Shown here: in pieces, positions 1 through 8,067 of the stretch
Position numbering within the stretch: position 1 is the stretch's first letter
Layout of the letters: every line of letters starts with the position of its first letter
Assembly: GCA_016932965.1 (NCBI GenBank)
Contig: JAFGBW010000222.1
Coordinates: 1-8,774 of the forward strand
DNA: 8,774 nucleotides
DNA from: Candidatus Auribacterota bacterium
GTDB taxonomy: Bacteria > Auribacterota > JAFGBW01
Direction of reading: 5' to 3'
Notes under the pieces: model-generated
What the model was told of the DNA's origin: nothing
The model's input: the letters and a program-made list of their open reading frames with translations, nothing else
Databases searched by the model: none
Made by a program: the position numbers and the translations under genes

Positions 1-39
1 GAAGAAACCTGAGCGGCGTTTTAAAATGTCCTGATTTTT

Positions 40-996
40 TCATCCGGTCATGGCCCTCAAACGGATCCATAATTCATGGGCGGAAATTCGGTTGACTGGT
101 GCGGGCTTCAGACATGATTCAATTAAATTCACCAGAGGAGCTGACAGATTAGGATTTAGTTCCTGTATTTTTTTATATTCACCGAATATCCTTGCCATGG
201 GATCATTTTCCGAAAAGGGCAACTTTCCGGTCAGCATGTAGAAAAGGCAGATTCCCAAGGAATAGACATCGCTTTTTCCCATGATTTCTTCACTTTGGAT
301 TTGTTCAGGAGAGGCATACAAAAATGAACCGGCAGAAGAAGACGATGGAGCTTTTTCACCGGAAGAAAGGAGTTTGATTACTCCGAAATCAATCAGTTTC
401 ACGACATCATTTCGAATTAGGAAAAGATTCGATGGTTTGATGTCCCGATGAACCAGACCAGTGGAATGAAGATAATTCAGTGCCCGGGAAACCTGGGTTC
501 CAATTTTCACTGCTAATTCAACTGGCAGACATTTTTCGCGATTCATGATGTCTTCCACCGTTTCGCCGTCCAGATACTCCATTACATAGTAAAGAAAATT
601 TTTTTGTCCTACTTCAAAAATCCGGACAATATTGGGATGGTTGAAGGACTGAATCACCTGACATTCATGAAGAAATAATTTAACAGCTTCCTGATTTCCC
701 ATGAGTTCAGGCAGAATGGTTTTAATAGCCACTTTTCTCATCCGTTCCCTGTCCCAGCCGCTCAATACGATCCCCATTCCGCCTTCTGCCACTGTTTCGA
801 TGCCTTCATATGAATTTGAAAATGCGAGGGATAGAAAAGACGGAATGCGCTTTTTATTTTTAGGAGCAAAACGAGGAGGCTTCTTTTCTTCCGGCGATGA
901 CCTCTGCTCTTGATGGAGAATCCAGAAAAAATTGAGGATGCAGGTGATCATTCCAGAAAAAAAGAAAATGGGAAAGTAAAGCCATCCCTTTAACAT
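40..996 (-). CDS. Membrane-anchored Hanks-type serine/threonine protein kinase
   Basis: A 318-residue protein kinase that would phosphorylate Ser/Thr on cytoplasmic proteins. All catalytic landmarks are visible: glycine loop EGGMG (71-75), ATP-anchoring Lys92 in VAIK, helix-C Glu111, catalytic loop HRDIKPSN (183-190, with Asp185, Lys187 and Asn190), metal-binding DFG (203-205), and SPE (229-231) in the APE position. It should therefore be active. A single hydrophobic segment (about 5-27) precedes a Lys/Arg/Pro-rich linker (about 31-50), so the positive-inside rule puts the kinase in the cytoplasm. The protein ends just after the kinase fold. There is no C-terminal PASTA or other sensor domain, and the anchor is N-terminal, the reverse of PknB-type kinases. 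The ATG has a good Shine-Dalgarno (AGGAAAG at 1009-1003, 6 bases away). It is the last visible gene of the hflKC operon, 27 bases after the permease. Kinase identity is secure; its substrate and signal are unknown. Confidence 0.93.
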   Translation of the reverse strand: MLKGWLYFPIFFFSGMITCILNFFWILHQEQRSSPEEKKPPRFAPKNKKRIPSFLSLAFSNSYEGIETVAEGGMGIVLSGWDRERMRKVAIKTILPELMGNQEAVKLFLHECQVIQSFNHPNIVRIFEVGQKNFLYYVMEYLDGETVEDIMNREKCLPVELAVKIGTQVSRALNYLHSTGLVHRDIKPSNLFLIRNDVVKLIDFGVIKLLSSGEKAPSSSSAGSFLYASPEQIQSEEIMGKSDVYSLGICLFYMLTGKLPFSENDPMARIFGEYKKIQELNPNLSAPLVNLIESCLKPAPVNRISAHELWIRLRAMTG

Positions 997-1023
997 AATA
1001 TTCTTTCCTATTAATAGAGGGTA

Positions 1024-2094
1024 TCAATTTTTGATTTTTAGCCTGTCAGGTTTATTTTTATTCAACCAGACGGCATGGATCAATCTTTTCATATATGGTC
1101 TGACAAGCAAAGTGCCAAAAGCAATGCTGAGCATCACTTGTAAAGCGGAAAACCGGGAATCATGACTGTGCTGATACCAGTTGAACACCTGAATAGGGAA
1201 AATGGCATGGATGCTGTTTAGCAATAATCCCATGAGGATGGATCCCATCACGATATTACAGAGATAAATGAAGGTATTTTGTTTCCCAATGATTTTATTA
1301 AGGATCAGAATAGAAGCCAGATTGGTTGACGCACCGGTAGTCAAAAAGACGAAAGCTGCACCCGGGGAAAGTCCTTTGAGTATCAGGGCGCATGCAATAG
1401 GTATGGATGCAGTTACGCAGATATAAAGTGGTGCGCCGGCCACTACCATGAGCAGCATGGACAGCCAGTCATTTTTTAAATAATGGACAAAGAAATCATC
1501 CGGAATCAGCCAGGAAATTAGCCCTCCCATAATGATTCCTATGATCAGCCAGAGACGGATGTCTTCAAAGGAGGTGATGAATCCAAAATGAAAAATTCCT
1601 TTTATTATCTGAAGGAGGTTTCTTTTCTTTTTTCTGGCATGACAACAAAAGGGAGGGGGGGAAGAAATCGAATTCGGGATTTCAATCGGATTTTTTCCAA
1701 AGCAGCGAACCAGGTATCCTCCGCTCACGCCCATTAAAAAGGCAGCAACAGGCTTAAAAAAAGCCATCACAGGTCCTAAAAAGCGATAGGTTACGATAAA
1801 CGAATCCAGTCCGGTCTGGGGGGTGGATGTGATATAGGAAACAACGGAAGCGTTATTGGCGCCTAATTTTTTTAATGTGGCGGCAGTTGGAATCATGGCA
1901 CAGGAACAGAGAGGCAGAGGAACACCTAAAAGTGATGCCTTGATTTCAGGCCATCTATTTTTACCGCCCAGATGGTTAAAGACGCTTGCTTCAGGCAATA
2001 ATTCATTCATCACTCCTGAAACGAAAAAACCCAGCATCAGGAAAGGCGCAAGTTCAATGAATAGTGCGATGATCTCCCTGACTAAAGACAGCAT
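1024..2094 (-). CDS. SO_0444/ArsP-type (DUF318) metal efflux permease
   Basis: A polytopic inner-membrane permease of 356 residues. It has two homologous halves typical of the ArsP_1/DUF318 family: a first half with VPLPLCSC (58-65) followed by IPTA and STPQTGLDS (90-98), and a second half with GAPLYICVTASIPIA (220-234) and KGLSPGAA then a small-residue TTGASTN stretch (240-258). These motifs match best the SO_0444 subfamily, whose named member is linked to Cu/Zn efflux in Shewanella. The ArsP branch exports organoarsenicals, so the substrate here remains open. Candidate metal ligands are Cys63 and Cys65, plus a Cys150-Cys151-His152 cluster at the start of a basic loop (KKKR) between the halves. 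No clear Shine-Dalgarno precedes the ATG, and no better start lies upstream in frame. It sits 49 bases after hflC and 27 before the kinase, which suggests co-transcription. No ArsR/MerR-type metal regulator is visible nearby. Confidence 0.85.
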   Translation of the reverse strand: MLSLVREIIALFIELAPFLMLGFFVSGVMNELLPEASVFNHLGGKNRWPEIKASLLGVPLPLCSCAMIPTAATLKKLGANNASVVSYITSTPQTGLDSFIVTYRFLGPVMAFFKPVAAFLMGVSGGYLVRCFGKNPIEIPNSISSPPPFCCHARKKKRNLLQIIKGIFHFGFITSFEDIRLWLIIGIIMGGLISWLIPDDFFVHYLKNDWLSMLLMVVAGAPLYICVTASIPIACALILKGLSPGAAFVFLTTGASTNLASILILNKIIGKQNTFIYLCNIVMGSILMGLLLNSIHAIFPIQVFNWYQHSHDSRFSALQVMLSIAFGTLLVRPYMKRLIHAVWLNKNKPDRLKIKN

Positions 2095-2143
2095 AATAAA
2101 ACGGCTCTATGAAAAATAGGCATGACTCAAGAGGATTGAATTT

Positions 2144-3163
2144 TTATGGAGTATTTTTTTCCTCTCGGGGTTGTTTCAGGTATTTCAAATATTCATTATC
2201 TGTGGCAAGGATTAACGTCGTATTGTTAGCCAGTGTTTCCTTATAAGATTCCAGAGAAAGAAGAAAAGCATAATAATCCGGGTCCTTGGAATAAGCATCC
2301 GCATAAATTTTCATGGCCTCGGCATCGGCTTTTCCTTTAATGGTTTGTCCTTTCCAAGTAGCCTCTGATTGGATGCGCTGGAGTTCCTGGATTTTTAATC
2401 CTTCAATCTGTGCCCGGCGTCCCTCGCCTTCGGAACGAAAGAGAGAAGATGCCCGCTCTCGTTCGGAACGCATTCTTTTATAAACTTCGTTTCGTACATC
2501 CCGGTCATAATTAAACCGTTTGATCCGGATATCAATCAGTTCGATTCCATATTCAGCAATGATCGGTTTGGCCCGTTCGAAGATTTCATTTCTCACGAAG
2601 TCCCGGCCTCTGCCTTCTCTTATTTTTTCGATTTTATTTTTTCTTTCTTTTTGATTCGACTGGTCATCATATTTTGAGAGATTGTCAGCCTCGGACATGG
2701 CTTTGGACAGTTCTGAGTCCAATGTGGATTTGATGATATCAACAATCCGATTGGAGCTTCGCACAATTTCAATCACCCTGTGTTTGGGAATGACCTCCTG
2801 AGTTTTTCCTTTTAAAATATCAGACAGTCTGGTTTGGGCTCCGGCGGTCGGAAAGGATTGCATGAATTTTAAGGGATCTGCAATTTTCCATCGGGCTGTC
2901 GTATCAATCCAGATGTACCTTTTATCTTCCGTTGGAATGCGGCTTGATTCTCCGTCCCATTGCATGATCCTGTCCTCAAAACGGTTGATTTCCTGGATAA
3001 AAGGGAGTTTAAAATGAACTCCGGGTTCTTTGATTACTCTCACGGGTCTTCTGAATTGGGTGATGACTACCTGTTCCCGTTCATCAATTGTATACACTGA
3101 TGCGGCAAGAACTCCAAGTCCGATGAGAAGCAATATTAGAAGAATGATTTTGATTTTATTCAC
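2144..3163 (-). CDS. hflC: HflC, SPFH-family membrane subunit of the HflK-HflC complex
   Basis: HflC pairs with HflK in a membrane-bound ring or dome that in E. coli surrounds the FtsH protease and tunes membrane-protein degradation. From the GTG start it is 339 residues: a membrane segment (about 4-25), then the SPFH/Band 7 domain (about 26-230) with VVITQF, PGVHFKLPF and IDTTARWKI. Next come the family-typical YGIELIDIRIKRFNYD (205-220), the EGEGRRAQI and KADAEAMKIYADAY helices (245-291), and a C-terminal DPDYYAFLLSLESYKETL stretch. I chose GTG at 3163 because GGGGGAG lies 6 bases upstream and the GTG overlaps the hflK stop by 8 bases (GTGAATAA), a classic coupled start. An ATG at 3193 would add ten residues (MKKAGKGEIS) but has no ribosome-binding site and a longer overlap. 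Residues 160-185 form a strongly charged stretch in the region that is variable among HflC proteins. Identity is secure. Confidence 0.93.
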   Translation of the reverse strand: MNKIKIILLILLLIGLGVLAASVYTIDEREQVVITQFRRPVRVIKEPGVHFKLPFIQEINRFEDRIMQWDGESSRIPTEDKRYIWIDTTARWKIADPLKFMQSFPTAGAQTRLSDILKGKTQEVIPKHRVIEIVRSSNRIVDIIKSTLDSELSKAMSEADNLSKYDDQSNQKERKNKIEKIREGRGRDFVRNEIFERAKPIIAEYGIELIDIRIKRFNYDRDVRNEVYKRMRSERERASSLFRSEGEGRRAQIEGLKIQELQRIQSEATWKGQTIKGKADAEAMKIYADAYSKDPDYYAFLLSLESYKETLANNTTLILATDNEYLKYLKQPREEKNTP

Positions 3164-4226
3164 GGATATCTCCCCCTTTCCCGCCTTTTTCATTTAGATT
3201 AAGGAAAGGCAGTATTCCTTTGACATCGGTATCAACGATGATTTTTTTATTAATTTTTGGGAGAATTCGGGTGAGGGTTTCCAAGTATAATCTTTTCCGT
3301 GTCACATCCTTTGCATTTTGATATTCTTTGAGTGTGGCTAGAAAACGTTCCGCATCACCTTTTGCCAGATTCACTCGGTTGATAGCGTAACCCTCAGCTT
3401 CGCTGATCACTTTTTCAGCTTCGCCTTTGGCTTTGGGGATGATTTTGTTATAGTCGGCCCATGCTTCGTTGATCGCTTTGTTTTTCTCTTGTTCGGCTTT
3501 ATTGACTTCTTCGAATGCGCTTTTCACTTCAACAGGAGGGTTGACATCCTGAAAAACTAGCTGCGTGATAGTCACACCGCATCCGAACTGATCAAGCACT
3601 TTCTGAAGTTCGGATTTCGCCATGTTTTGAATTTCCTCTTTTCCAAAAGTCAAGACTTCATCAATGGAACGGTCCCCGACCACCTCCCGTACCACGGATT
3701 CACTCATATTCCGGATGGTCTCGGTCACATCTTTCACGTTAAAAAGATAAGAAACAGGGTCCGTTATTTTATACTGGATGGTCCAAGTGACTTCGGCAAA
3801 ATTTAAATCTCCTGTCAGCATGAGGGATTCAGCCAGGTAGGAATCTTCATCAAAACCAACCTGTTTGTTGAAAGTCTGATTGGCATACCAGCGGCTGTTC
3901 TGTGAATGGGAAAAATAATTCGTATTTAAATTGGCTTGGGAGGAAAATCCAAATTCTTCTTTTTGAACCACCGTAACCTTAACTTTAGTCAGAGTTTCAA
4001 TCCCCAATGGGAGCTTTAGTCCAAACCCTGGGTCAACGGTACGCGCCAATTTACCGAAACGCTGGATAACCCCTTTTTCATCTGTTTCAATGATGAAAAA
4101 AGTGCTGTTGAAAGAACCGATAAGCAAAGCGGCCAGCATCAGTAGAACAAACCATTTTAAATTTTTTTTAATATCCTGCATGGAAGGCATGGGTGGTAAA
4201 CCTGCCGGATCATAATATTGGCTCAT
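3156..4226 (-). CDS. hflK: HflK, SPFH-family membrane subunit of the HflK-HflC complex
   Basis: Partner of HflC, 356 residues, single-pass. A Pro/Met-rich N-tail (1-18) and a basic stretch (KKNLK, 20-24) lead into one membrane segment (about 25-46), which puts the N-terminus in the cytoplasm and the SPFH domain outside. Diagnostic HflK motifs follow: KGVIQRFGKLARTVDPGFG (51-69), EEFGF (90-94), AESLMLTGDLN (132-142), QYKITDPVSYLFNV (151-164), VVREVVGDRSIDEVLT (178-193) and QDVNPPVEV (226-234). After these come the long charged helix with KGEAEKVISEAEGY (267-280) and the tail RKRLYLETLTRILPK (310-324). Between EEFGF and ESLMLTGDLN lies an Asn/Ser/Gln-rich segment (95-130) that seems longer than the usual linker there. 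The ATG overlaps the TPR gene stop in an ATGA, and a weak GAAGGA lies about 13 bases upstream, so translation is probably coupled. No ftsH is in the window. Confidence 0.94.
   Translation of the reverse strand: MSQYYDPAGLPPMPSMQDIKKNLKWFVLLMLAALLIGSFNSTFFIIETDEKGVIQRFGKLARTVDPGFGLKLPLGIETLTKVKVTVVQKEEFGFSSQANLNTNYFSHSQNSRWYANQTFNKQVGFDEDSYLAESLMLTGDLNFAEVTWTIQYKITDPVSYLFNVKDVTETIRNMSESVVREVVGDRSIDEVLTFGKEEIQNMAKSELQKVLDQFGCGVTITQLVFQDVNPPVEVKSAFEEVNKAEQEKNKAINEAWADYNKIIPKAKGEAEKVISEAEGYAINRVNLAKGDAERFLATLKEYQNAKDVTRKRLYLETLTRILPKINKKIIVDTDVKGILPFLNLNEKGGKGGDIRE
3170..3176 (-). promoter_or_regulatory. Shine-Dalgarno of hflC inside hflK
   Basis: On the minus strand GGGGGAG is followed by a 6-base spacer (ATATCC) and then GTG at 3163-3161. 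The site lies within the last codons of hflK. It decides between the GTG start and the upstream ATG at 3193, which is preceded only by a pyrimidine-rich stretch. Confidence 0.7.
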
Positions 4227-4987
4227 GAGTTCTTTTTTCCTTCTTGGGTTTGAATGGTTTTGTATTTGGGGGAGGCGATGAGACTGCCTTGCCTTAATTC
4301 GTCAGCTTTGGCAAAATCCCGTTCGGCTCCGTCGTAATCGGCTAGATGATATTTGGCTATTCCACGATTGTAGAATGCATCTGCGTAACGCGGATTGATT
4401 TCAATGGCTTTTGTCATATCACGCATGGCGAAGTCAAGGTCATTTTTTGCGAAATAAGCCACTCCTCTGTTATTGAGAGTCACAGCATCGTCAGGGTTGA
4501 TTTCCAGGACGTTATTGTAATCCTCTATGGCTTCATTGAAAAGGCCCTGGTTGTATTTGATAAATCCCCGGTTATAATAAGTGGAAGCTTTTTTTGGATT
4601 AAGCCGGATGGCTTCGGAGTAGTCACTGATGGCTCCGGCAAGATCATTCAGGACATATCGTACAAAACCCCGGTTATGATATAGAGTGGCATCGTCTTTT
4701 TTGAATTCGATAGCCTTATTGAAATCATCAAGAGCTCCGGTAAGGTCGTTTTTTCCCTCTTTAACGATTCCGCGGCTGTTGTAAGCTTCTGAAAACTCCG
4801 GTTTTAATTCAATGGCCTTGGAAAAGCATTGTATTTTTTCTTCCTGTGTTTTTGATTTTAATCCTTGTTCGTACCACTGATCTGCCGTGACTGGAGAAGG
4901 AGACGGACTTTCATCAGCGAAAGAGAATATTGGCTGGAAAACACAAAAAAAATAGAGAAGCATACTGGTAAAAACATATTGAAACAT
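4223..4987 (-). CDS. Exported six-repeat TPR protein, first protein gene of the hflKC operon
   Basis: A 254-residue tetratricopeptide repeat protein, probably a protein-binding scaffold outside the cytoplasmic membrane. Residues 1-24 form a signal peptide: hydrophobic core 9-21, then SFA before Asp25 as the likely signal peptidase I site. It carries almost no N-terminal positive charge, so an uncleaved anchor is also possible. After a Ser/Pro linker come a divergent repeat (35-65) and five regular repeats with an exact 34-residue period starting at 66, 100, 134, 168 and 202. Most of these carry NRG near the start and AI..Y/F followed by AIE.NP towards the end. The tail (about 236-254) is polar and basic. 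Its stop overlaps the hflK ATG (ATGA), so it is translationally coupled to hflK and is a candidate periplasmic partner of HflKC. That role is inferred from position; TPR sequence alone does not identify a ligand. The ribosome-binding site is weak (AGGG close to the ATG). The start codon lies 19 bases after a tRNA gene. Confidence 0.85.
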   Translation of the reverse strand: MFQYVFTSMLLYFFCVFQPIFSFADESPSPSPVTADQWYEQGLKSKTQEEKIQCFSKAIELKPEFSEAYNSRGIVKEGKNDLTGALDDFNKAIEFKKDDATLYHNRGFVRYVLNDLAGAISDYSEAIRLNPKKASTYYNRGFIKYNQGLFNEAIEDYNNVLEINPDDAVTLNNRGVAYFAKNDLDFAMRDMTKAIEINPRYADAFYNRGIAKYHLADYDGAERDFAKADELRQGSLIASPKYKTIQTQEGKKNS

Positions 4988-4991
4988 ATTG
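4972..4991. repeat. Perfect 10-bp tandem duplication across the TPR start codon
   Basis: The unit AAACATATTG occurs twice in direct succession (4972-4981 and 4982-4991). On the minus strand this is CAATATGTTT twice. The first copy contains the TPR gene's ATG; the second repeats the same ATG out of frame. The duplication is real in the sequence but may be chance or a replication-slippage product. Confidence 0.6.
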
Positions 4992-5006
4992 CCCTGATCC
5001 GGTTAA

Positions 5007-5079
5007 TAGCGACGGAGGGACTCGAACCCCCGACGCAGGGATTATGATTCCCTCGCTCTACCGCCTGAGCTACGTCGCC
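5007..5079 (-). tRNA. tRNA-Met (CAU), elongator type
   Basis: A 73-base cloverleaf can be folded by hand on the minus strand: acceptor GGCGACG with CGTCGCT, D stem GCTC/GAGC, anticodon stem AGGGA/TCCCT, T stem GGGGG/CCCTC with TTCGAGT loop, and discriminator A. The loop ATCATAA puts anticodon CAU at 5046-5044. A C11-G24 pair and the absence of the three G-C pairs of initiators mark it as elongator Met rather than initiator. The overall GGC.ACGTAGCTCAG...TCATAA pattern also favours elongator Met over the lysidine-type tRNA-Ile2. CCA is not encoded. The first acceptor pair is a G1-U72 wobble. It lies between pilT and the TPR-hflKC operon on the same strand, 19 bases before the TPR start codon. 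Confidence 0.93.
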
Positions 5080-5107
5080 TTTATTAATTTCGATTTATTT
5101 TTGTTTT

Positions 5108-5136
5108 CGCTTAACAAAGGATAGCTTCTTAGTCAA
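5108..5136 (-). promoter_or_regulatory. Weak promoter candidate for the tRNA-Met/TPR-hflKC unit
   Basis: On the minus strand TTGACT (5136-5131, five of six matches to a -35) is followed after 17 bases by TAAGCG (5113-5108), a poor -10 match. It is the best -35 in the 71-base gap between pilT and the tRNA, followed by A/T-rich DNA. Without a better -10 this is only a suggestion. Confidence 0.2.
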
Positions 5137-5156
5137 GCGTTTTCATTAGGCTATCC
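5119..5156 (-). repeat. Inverted repeat over the pilT stop codon, weak terminator candidate
   Basis: GGATAGC (5119-5125) and GCTATCC (5150-5156) form a perfect 7-bp inverted repeat around a 24-base spacer. Read on the minus strand, the first arm contains the pilT stop codon and the second is followed by TTTGTT rather than a clean T-run. The large loop and the broken T-tract make it a poor intrinsic terminator. It could weakly limit readthrough from pilT into the tRNA or be coincidental. Confidence 0.3.
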
Positions 5157-6260
5157 CACGAGGCTTGTTTTAGATAGGAAAATACCTTGGAGGTTCATTT
5201 TTAGTTCTTCTGGATTAGGAGAATATCTCAGCGCCATTTCATTTGTGATGAGGTTCTGATTTACCAATTTGAACAAAGATTTATTGAAAGACTGCATGCC
5301 TTCTTTTTCGCTGCTCTCAATAATAGTATAGAGTTTTCCATCTTCTTCATCCTTGATCAGCTTTTTTGCGGCTGCGTTGTTGAACATGATCTCACACGAA
5401 GGAACCCTAAATATTTTTGGATCAATAGCTGGAATTAGTTTTTGGCAGGCAATGCCGCGTAAGTTGAAATATAAACCGGTACGGATTTGTCTGTGTTTTT
5501 CTGCAGGAAAAAGGTCCAGGATACGCGTTAAAGTTTGCGGTACATTGGAACTGTGAAGGGTCGCGAATACAAGATGACCGGTTTCTGCCGCCGTTAGACC
5601 AAATTCCACTGTTGTCTGATCGCGCATCTCGCCGATCAATATGATGTTAGGGTCCTGACGAACCGCTGTCCTTAAGGCCGCATGAAAATCAGCCACATCA
5701 ATGCCTACTTCTCTCTGGTTTATGTAAGCTTTTTTATTTCGATATAAGTATTCTATCGGATCTTCTATGGTCAAAATATGGCACGATCGAGTTTGATTTA
5801 TCTGTTCAATGAGTGACGCCAAAGTTGTGGATTTTCCGCATCCGGTTGCGCCGGCGATGATCACCAGACCTTCTTTGTATTCGCAGAATTTAGAAATGGC
5901 CTCCGGAAGATGCAATTCCTGGACATTCTTAATCTGGGTGGGAACCGCTCTTGCCACCAATCCGATGGATCCCCTCTGACGTAGAAGGTTCAAACGGAAA
6001 CGGGCTAGTCCAGGAACCCCCAAAGCCAAATCACAATCGCCTACATCTTCAAAATGCTGAATTTGTTTTGGCGAAAGTCTTTCATAAATGATCTTTTGAA
6101 GTAGGTCGGGAAGAAGGACTTCATAGTTGATCATGTATACCGGTTCACCCCTGATCCGGAGAACCGGTGGAGAGCCAACCTGTAAATGCATATCAGAAGC
6201 CTCATTTTCCACCACTAGATGAAATAGCTGGTTCAAAGATTCGATTTTAATTGCATCCAT
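5151..6260 (-). CDS. pilT: PilT-type twitching motility / type IV pilus retraction ATPase
   Basis: A hexameric cytoplasmic secretion ATPase (GspE/PilT superfamily) that powers pilin disassembly and pilus retraction. The 369 residues show the N-terminal PAS-like domain with ASDMHLQVGSPPVLRIRGE (21-39). The RecA-like core follows, with Walker A GATGCGKST (137-145), Asp box TIEDPIEY (164-171), Walker B IILIGEMRD (206-214) and His box TGHLVFATLHSSN (227-239). A C-terminal GMQSFNKSLFKLV (321-333) matches PilT rather than the extension ATPase PilB, and the tetracysteine zinc motif of PilB is absent. PilU is a close paralogue that cannot be fully excluded. It is slightly longer than the usual roughly 345 residues, mainly in the C-terminal helices. 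AAAGGAAA at 6273-6266 supports the ATG. It is divergent from thiC. No other pilus genes are in the window, which is common for PilT loci. Confidence 0.93.
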   Translation of the reverse strand: MDAIKIESLNQLFHLVVENEASDMHLQVGSPPVLRIRGEPVYMINYEVLLPDLLQKIIYERLSPKQIQHFEDVGDCDLALGVPGLARFRLNLLRQRGSIGLVARAVPTQIKNVQELHLPEAISKFCEYKEGLVIIAGATGCGKSTTLASLIEQINQTRSCHILTIEDPIEYLYRNKKAYINQREVGIDVADFHAALRTAVRQDPNIILIGEMRDQTTVEFGLTAAETGHLVFATLHSSNVPQTLTRILDLFPAEKHRQIRTGLYFNLRGIACQKLIPAIDPKIFRVPSCEIMFNNAAAKKLIKDEEDGKLYTIIESSEKEGMQSFNKSLFKLVNQNLITNEMALRYSPNPEELKMNLQGIFLSKTSLVG

Positions 6261-8015
<1,755 letters not shown>

Positions 8016-8067
8016 TCAATCCAGTCAATCATCGGCTCTACCGGTATTTCTTATTATTAAAATATTT

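Noticed and set aside
1-39. Remnant of a further gene left of the kinase
   Set aside because: Only 39 bases are available, with no start codon and ribosome-binding site or recognisable peptide, so nothing can be supported.
701-913. 70-codon plus-strand open frame opposite the kinase
   Set aside because: Fully antisense to conserved kinase subdomains, with no ribosome-binding site or protein-like features.
4346-4684. 112-codon plus-strand open frame
   Set aside because: It is antisense to the TPR repeats, and its repetitive pattern mirrors the 34-residue period of the real gene.
4865-5047. 60-codon plus-strand open frame ending in ATEGLEPPTQGL
   Set aside because: Its C-terminus is the translated antisense of the tRNA T arm, a well-known annotation artefact.
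5007-5079. Initiator tRNA-Met or tRNA-Ile2 (lysidine CAU)
   Set aside because: C11-G24 and the lack of the GGG/CCC anticodon-stem pairs argue against initiator, and the acceptor and D-arm sequence matches elongator Met better than Ile2.
8016-8067. Bidirectional terminator between thiC and the convergent gene
   Set aside because: Only a 3-bp CGG/CCG stem near 8035-8045 is visible, with A/T-rich DNA but no convincing hairpin plus T-run on either strand.
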